Below, piece after piece: positions 61,472-64,000 of a DNA stretch of 64,000 bases; the stretch's first letter is position 1; each line of letters opens with the position of its first letter. The notes under the pieces were generated by a model. That model had not been told where the DNA came from, did not search any database, and saw only the letters and a program-made list of their open reading frames with translations. Origin of the DNA: Clostridium saccharoperbutylacetonicum N1-4(HMT) (GTDB lineage Bacteria; Bacillota; Clostridia; Clostridiales; Clostridiaceae); assembly GCF_000340885.1 (NCBI RefSeq), contig NC_020291.1, positions 2,355,001 through 2,419,000 of the forward strand, given 5' to 3'. Made by a program: the position numbers and the translations under genes.

Positions 61472-63391
61472 ATGAAGGATTATATTGAATTTATCACTAA
61501 AGCATGGGAAAAATTTATAGATACAGGAAAAGTGGATCCAAAGGTTAGAAGAGAAATTGCTGATTCATGGATAAGATGCAGAAAGTATGGGGTTAATCCT
61601 CATAATGGGAAGGGAAATATTAAGCATCCAGATATAAATAAGTTAATCAATAAAAATAGTGAACTTATTTCTGTTGCAAGACCTGTTATAGAAAGTATAT
61701 ATAGTATGGTTCATGGATCGGGCTTTGCTATATTCTTGGTTGATAGAGATGGATATATTATAGATATAATAGGTGATAAGGATATAATGGAAAGAGCAGA
61801 AGATTTGAATTTCCTAAAAGGAGAATTGTGGTCCGAAAAAGTAGTTGGAACTAATGCTATAGGAACTGCATTATATCTAAATAAACCAGTTCAAACTATA
61901 GGGGCAGAGCATTATGGAATAAATCAACACTCTTGGACATGCTCAGCAGCTCCAATATATGATGAAGATGATAATTTAATTGGATGCATTAATATGTCTG
62001 GTAATTATTATAATGCCCATTCACACACTTTGGGTATAGTGACTGCAGCAGCTCAATCAATACAAAAGCAAATGGAACTGGCTATTTCATATAAATTACT
62101 TAATGCCACTTTTGATTCCATATCAGAGGGTATGATAGTTATGGATGAGCATATGAAAATAAAAAGAATTAATGGTCAGGCATTAAAAATTTTAGACATA
62201 GCTTTAGAAGAAGCTATGAATATGGATATAAAGCATGTTTTAAAAGGAATTGATTTTTATAAAAGTATAAATAATATAGAATGGGATTTTTCTATAAATA
62301 ATGAAAGAATAAAGTGCGTTATAAATATACGTCCAATAAGCAAAAATGGTAAAAATAGTGGAATGGTAATAACTTTCTCAAAAGTTGAAGTAGTACATAA
62401 ATTAATTAATAAATTTGTTGGATACAAAGCTCAATATCAGTTCAAAGATATTACAACAAATAATTTAGAAATGAAAAAAATGATAGATTTTTCTAAGAAG
62501 GCTGCAAAAAGCGACTGTAATATTTTAATTCAAGGAGAAAGTGGAACTGGTAAGGAATTAATTTCACAGTCAATACATAATTATAGCAATCGAGCAAAAG
62601 GACCATTTGTAGCTGTGAATTGTGCATCAATTCCAAGTGAACTTGTTGAAAGTGAATTATTTGGATACGAAAAAGGTGCTTTTACAGGAGCGTCAAAGGA
62701 AGGACATCCAGGAAAATTTGAATTAGCAGATGGTGGGACAATTTTTCTAGATGAAATTGGAGAATTGCCTTTAGATATTCAAAGTAAACTTCTTAGGGTA
62801 CTAGATAATGGAAAGATTGTTAGAGTAGGAGGAACTTTTGAGAAACAATTAGATGTGAGAATTATTGGGGCTACCAATAGGATATTGAAAAATGAAATAA
62901 GGAAGAAAAATTTCAGAGAAGATTTATACTATAGACTAAGTGTAATGGAAATAAAAACAATACCTCTTAGAAGAAGGAAAGAAGATATAGATTTGCTTGT
63001 AAATGAATTTATTAATAATTTAAATTTAAAAAGTAAAAATAACGATGTAAGTGTAAAAAACTCCTATATTGATGAGTTGAAAAAATATGATTGGCCAGGA
63101 AATATACGTGAACTTAAAAATGTTGTTGAAAGAGATTACTATATAAGTGAAGGTGAAATTGTAAATATAGATTTCTTAGATAGTGACAATACCCATGAAA
63201 AAGTTATTGAACAGAAATTATTAAAAGAAGGATTTGATATAATACCCCTTAGTGAGATTGAGGAAAAAGCAATAAGAAATGCTATAATGGAGTGTAATGG
63301 AAATATTCAATTAGCAGCTAAACTATTAAATATAGGAAGAGCAACTTTATATAGAAAGTTAAAAAGTTATGGAATAGATGTATCAAAATGA
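61472..63391 (+). CDS. Sigma-54-dependent activator (AcoR-type: GAF-PAS-AAA+-Fis HTH)
   Basis: A 639-residue enhancer-binding protein. A GAF sensor (about 60-200; GEHYGINQHSWTCSAAPI-like text) precedes a PAS region (about 210-300: SISEGMIVMDEHMKIKRING). The AAA+ domain (about 325-560) has Walker A GESGTGKELIS, the sigma-54 contact loop GAFTGA, and Walker B GGTIFLDEIGELP. A Fis-type HTH ends it (NIQLAAKLLNIGRATLYRKL). The ordering is that of AcoR-like regulators of acetoin/butanediol or dehydrogenase genes. The butanediol-dehydrogenase-like gene downstream has a matching -24/-12 promoter. The exact ligand is inferred. Confidence 0.9.
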   Translation: MKDYIEFITKAWEKFIDTGKVDPKVRREIADSWIRCRKYGVNPHNGKGNIKHPDINKLINKNSELISVARPVIESIYSMVHGSGFAIFLVDRDGYIIDIIGDKDIMERAEDLNFLKGELWSEKVVGTNAIGTALYLNKPVQTIGAEHYGINQHSWTCSAAPIYDEDDNLIGCINMSGNYYNAHSHTLGIVTAAAQSIQKQMELAISYKLLNATFDSISEGMIVMDEHMKIKRINGQALKILDIALEEAMNMDIKHVLKGIDFYKSINNIEWDFSINNERIKCVINIRPISKNGKNSGMVITFSKVEVVHKLINKFVGYKAQYQFKDITTNNLEMKKMIDFSKKAAKSDCNILIQGESGTGKELISQSIHNYSNRAKGPFVAVNCASIPSELVESELFGYEKGAFTGASKEGHPGKFELADGGTIFLDEIGELPLDIQSKLLRVLDNGKIVRVGGTFEKQLDVRIIGATNRILKNEIRKKNFREDLYYRLSVMEIKTIPLRRRKEDIDLLVNEFINNLNLKSKNNDVSVKNSYIDELKKYDWPGNIRELKNVVERDYYISEGEIVNIDFLDSDNTHEKVIEQKLLKEGFDIIPLSEIEEKAIRNAIMECNGNIQLAAKLLNIGRATLYRKLKSYGIDVSK

Positions 63392-63447
63392 GAATGAAGT
63401 ATAGAGTGTATCAAAATGATAATAAAAAAATGTATCATTTTGATACA
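63379..63447. promoter_or_regulatory. Three upstream activator-site candidates, also forming a terminator hairpin
   Basis: TGTATCAAAATGA occurs at 63379-63391 (overlapping the regulator's stop codon) and 63407-63419. At 63431-63447 the palindrome TGTATCATTTTGATACA occurs. Spacings are 28 and 24 bases. They lie about 110-195 bases upstream of the -24/-12 promoter, the usual enhancer distance. The second and third can also pair and, with the following TTTTTT, terminate the regulator's transcript. Confidence 0.65.
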
Positions 63448-63557
63448 TTTTTTATTTTAAATTAAGTTTACGATTTGCTATAGTTTTATTACGAAGCTTT
63501 AGAAAATAAGTCATGTGAAGTTGTTAAAATAAAAATATAATTTTATAGTGACAGCTT

Positions 63558-63573
63558 TGGCATAGATATTGCT
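63558..63573 (+). promoter_or_regulatory. Sigma-54 (-24/-12) promoter of the butanediol-dehydrogenase-like gene
   Basis: TGGCATAGATATTGCT matches TGGCAC-N5-TTGCW at every key position (GG at -24, GC at -12, correct 10-base spacing). It lies 49 bases before the ATG at 63622. Confidence 0.8.
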
Positions 63574-63621
63574 CTATATAAATGTGAATAAATTAACAAT
63601 TAGTTATTAGGAGGAGTTTAT

Positions 63622-64000
63622 ATGAAAGCTGCATTATGGTATGAAAAGAAAGATGTTAGAGTTGAAGAAATCGAAGAACCAAAAATAATAACAAGTGATG
63701 GTGTAAAGATCAAAGTAAAATGGTGTGGTATATGCGGTTCAGATTTGCATGAATATTTAGGAGGACCTATATTTATACCAGTAGGACAGCCACATCCATT
63801 AAGTGGAACAACTGCTCCAGTTGTTTTAGGACATGAGTTTTCAGGAGAAGTTGTAGAGATTGGTAATAATGTAACGAATTTTAAAGCTGGAGATAGAGTA
63901 ATAGTAGAACCAATAGTTGCATGTGGAAAATGTCCAGCATGTCTTGAAGGAAAATATAATTTATGTTCATCTTTAGGCTTTCATGGACTTTGTGGAAGTG
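63622..64000 (+). CDS. (R,R)-butanediol dehydrogenase-like zinc alcohol dehydrogenase, cut by the window end
   Basis: The first 126 codons of an MDR dehydrogenase: MKAALWYEKKDVRVEEIEEP, catalytic-zinc Cys in WCGICGSDLHEYLGGP, GHEFSGEVVEIGNN, and structural-zinc Cys in CGKCPACLEGKYNLC. The insert PIFIPVGQPHPLSG is characteristic of 2,3-butanediol dehydrogenases (acetoin reductases). AGGAGG precedes the ATG. Expression is predicted to depend on sigma-54 and the upstream activator. It continues beyond 64000. Confidence 0.88.
   Translation, partial: MKAALWYEKKDVRVEEIEEPKIITSDGVKIKVKWCGICGSDLHEYLGGPIFIPVGQPHPLSGTTAPVVLGHEFSGEVVEIGNNVTNFKAGDRVIVEPIVACGKCPACLEGKYNLCSSLGFHGLCGS

Overview
This is an AT-rich, low-GC Firmicute chromosome segment, almost certainly a solventogenic Clostridium of the C. 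beijerinckii type. The evidence is the A/T-ending codons, the strong GGAGG ribosome binding sites, the ptb/buk and mtlA-mtlR-mtlF-mtlD genes, a glmS ribozyme, a Spo0E-like protein and a NifU-like/GGGtGRT pair. Species-level assignment is inference.

Layout. 0-11 kb: a DUF4345 membrane protein, a secreted GH9 cellulase, a LysR regulator divergent from a UbiX/UbiD/VdcD-type hydroxyarylic acid decarboxylase operon, then a CoA-acylating aldehyde dehydrogenase with Ptb and Buk homologues (aldehyde to acyl-CoA to acyl-phosphate to acid plus ATP). 11-18.6 kb: the mannitol PTS locus, interrupted by a 5'-truncated adhE remnant, with a 53-bp putative operator present twice. 18.8-21 kb: glmS ribozyme and glmS; its P1 arm carries a large insert related to a second locus near 54.8 kb. 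21-24 kb: a graveyard with a broken IS4-type transposase and a broken XRE regulator. 24-31 kb: an unusual same-strand cluster of a zinc dehydrogenase, a divergent GH13 protein, a solute-binding protein with no signal peptide, a RibD-C reductase, a HAD phosphatase and a PurF homologue, followed by a MATE exporter. 33-35 kb: tRNA-Leu(CAA), a structured leader, and the NifU-like and GGGtGRT genes.

35-57 kb is accessory DNA. It opens with a tyrosine-recombinase remnant and a Spo0E-like gene. An RRNPP-type (XRE plus TPR) regulator follows, with a small secreted propeptide gene just downstream. Then come about ten small genes that look like orphan immunity proteins (SUKH and others), interspersed with three copies of an ~85-bp repeat and several duplicated gene tails, the marks of an island that changes by recombination. 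TetR/EFR1-ferredoxin, TetR/hydrolase, an Ntn hydrolase and a MarR-DUF5360-SMR efflux operon are embedded in or flank it. 57-64 kb: a metallophosphoesterase, two hemerythrins, an alpha/beta hydrolase, and a sigma-54 activator next to a butanediol-dehydrogenase-type gene. The latter has a well-matched -24/-12 promoter and three upstream activator-site candidates, and runs off the window end.

The most interesting items are the putative quorum-sensing pair at 37.9-39.5 kb, the immunity-gene island with its repeats, the ribozyme arm shared with 54.8 kb, the kissing-loop leader at 33.4 kb, and the GH13/solute-binding protein/PurF cluster at 24-31 kb.
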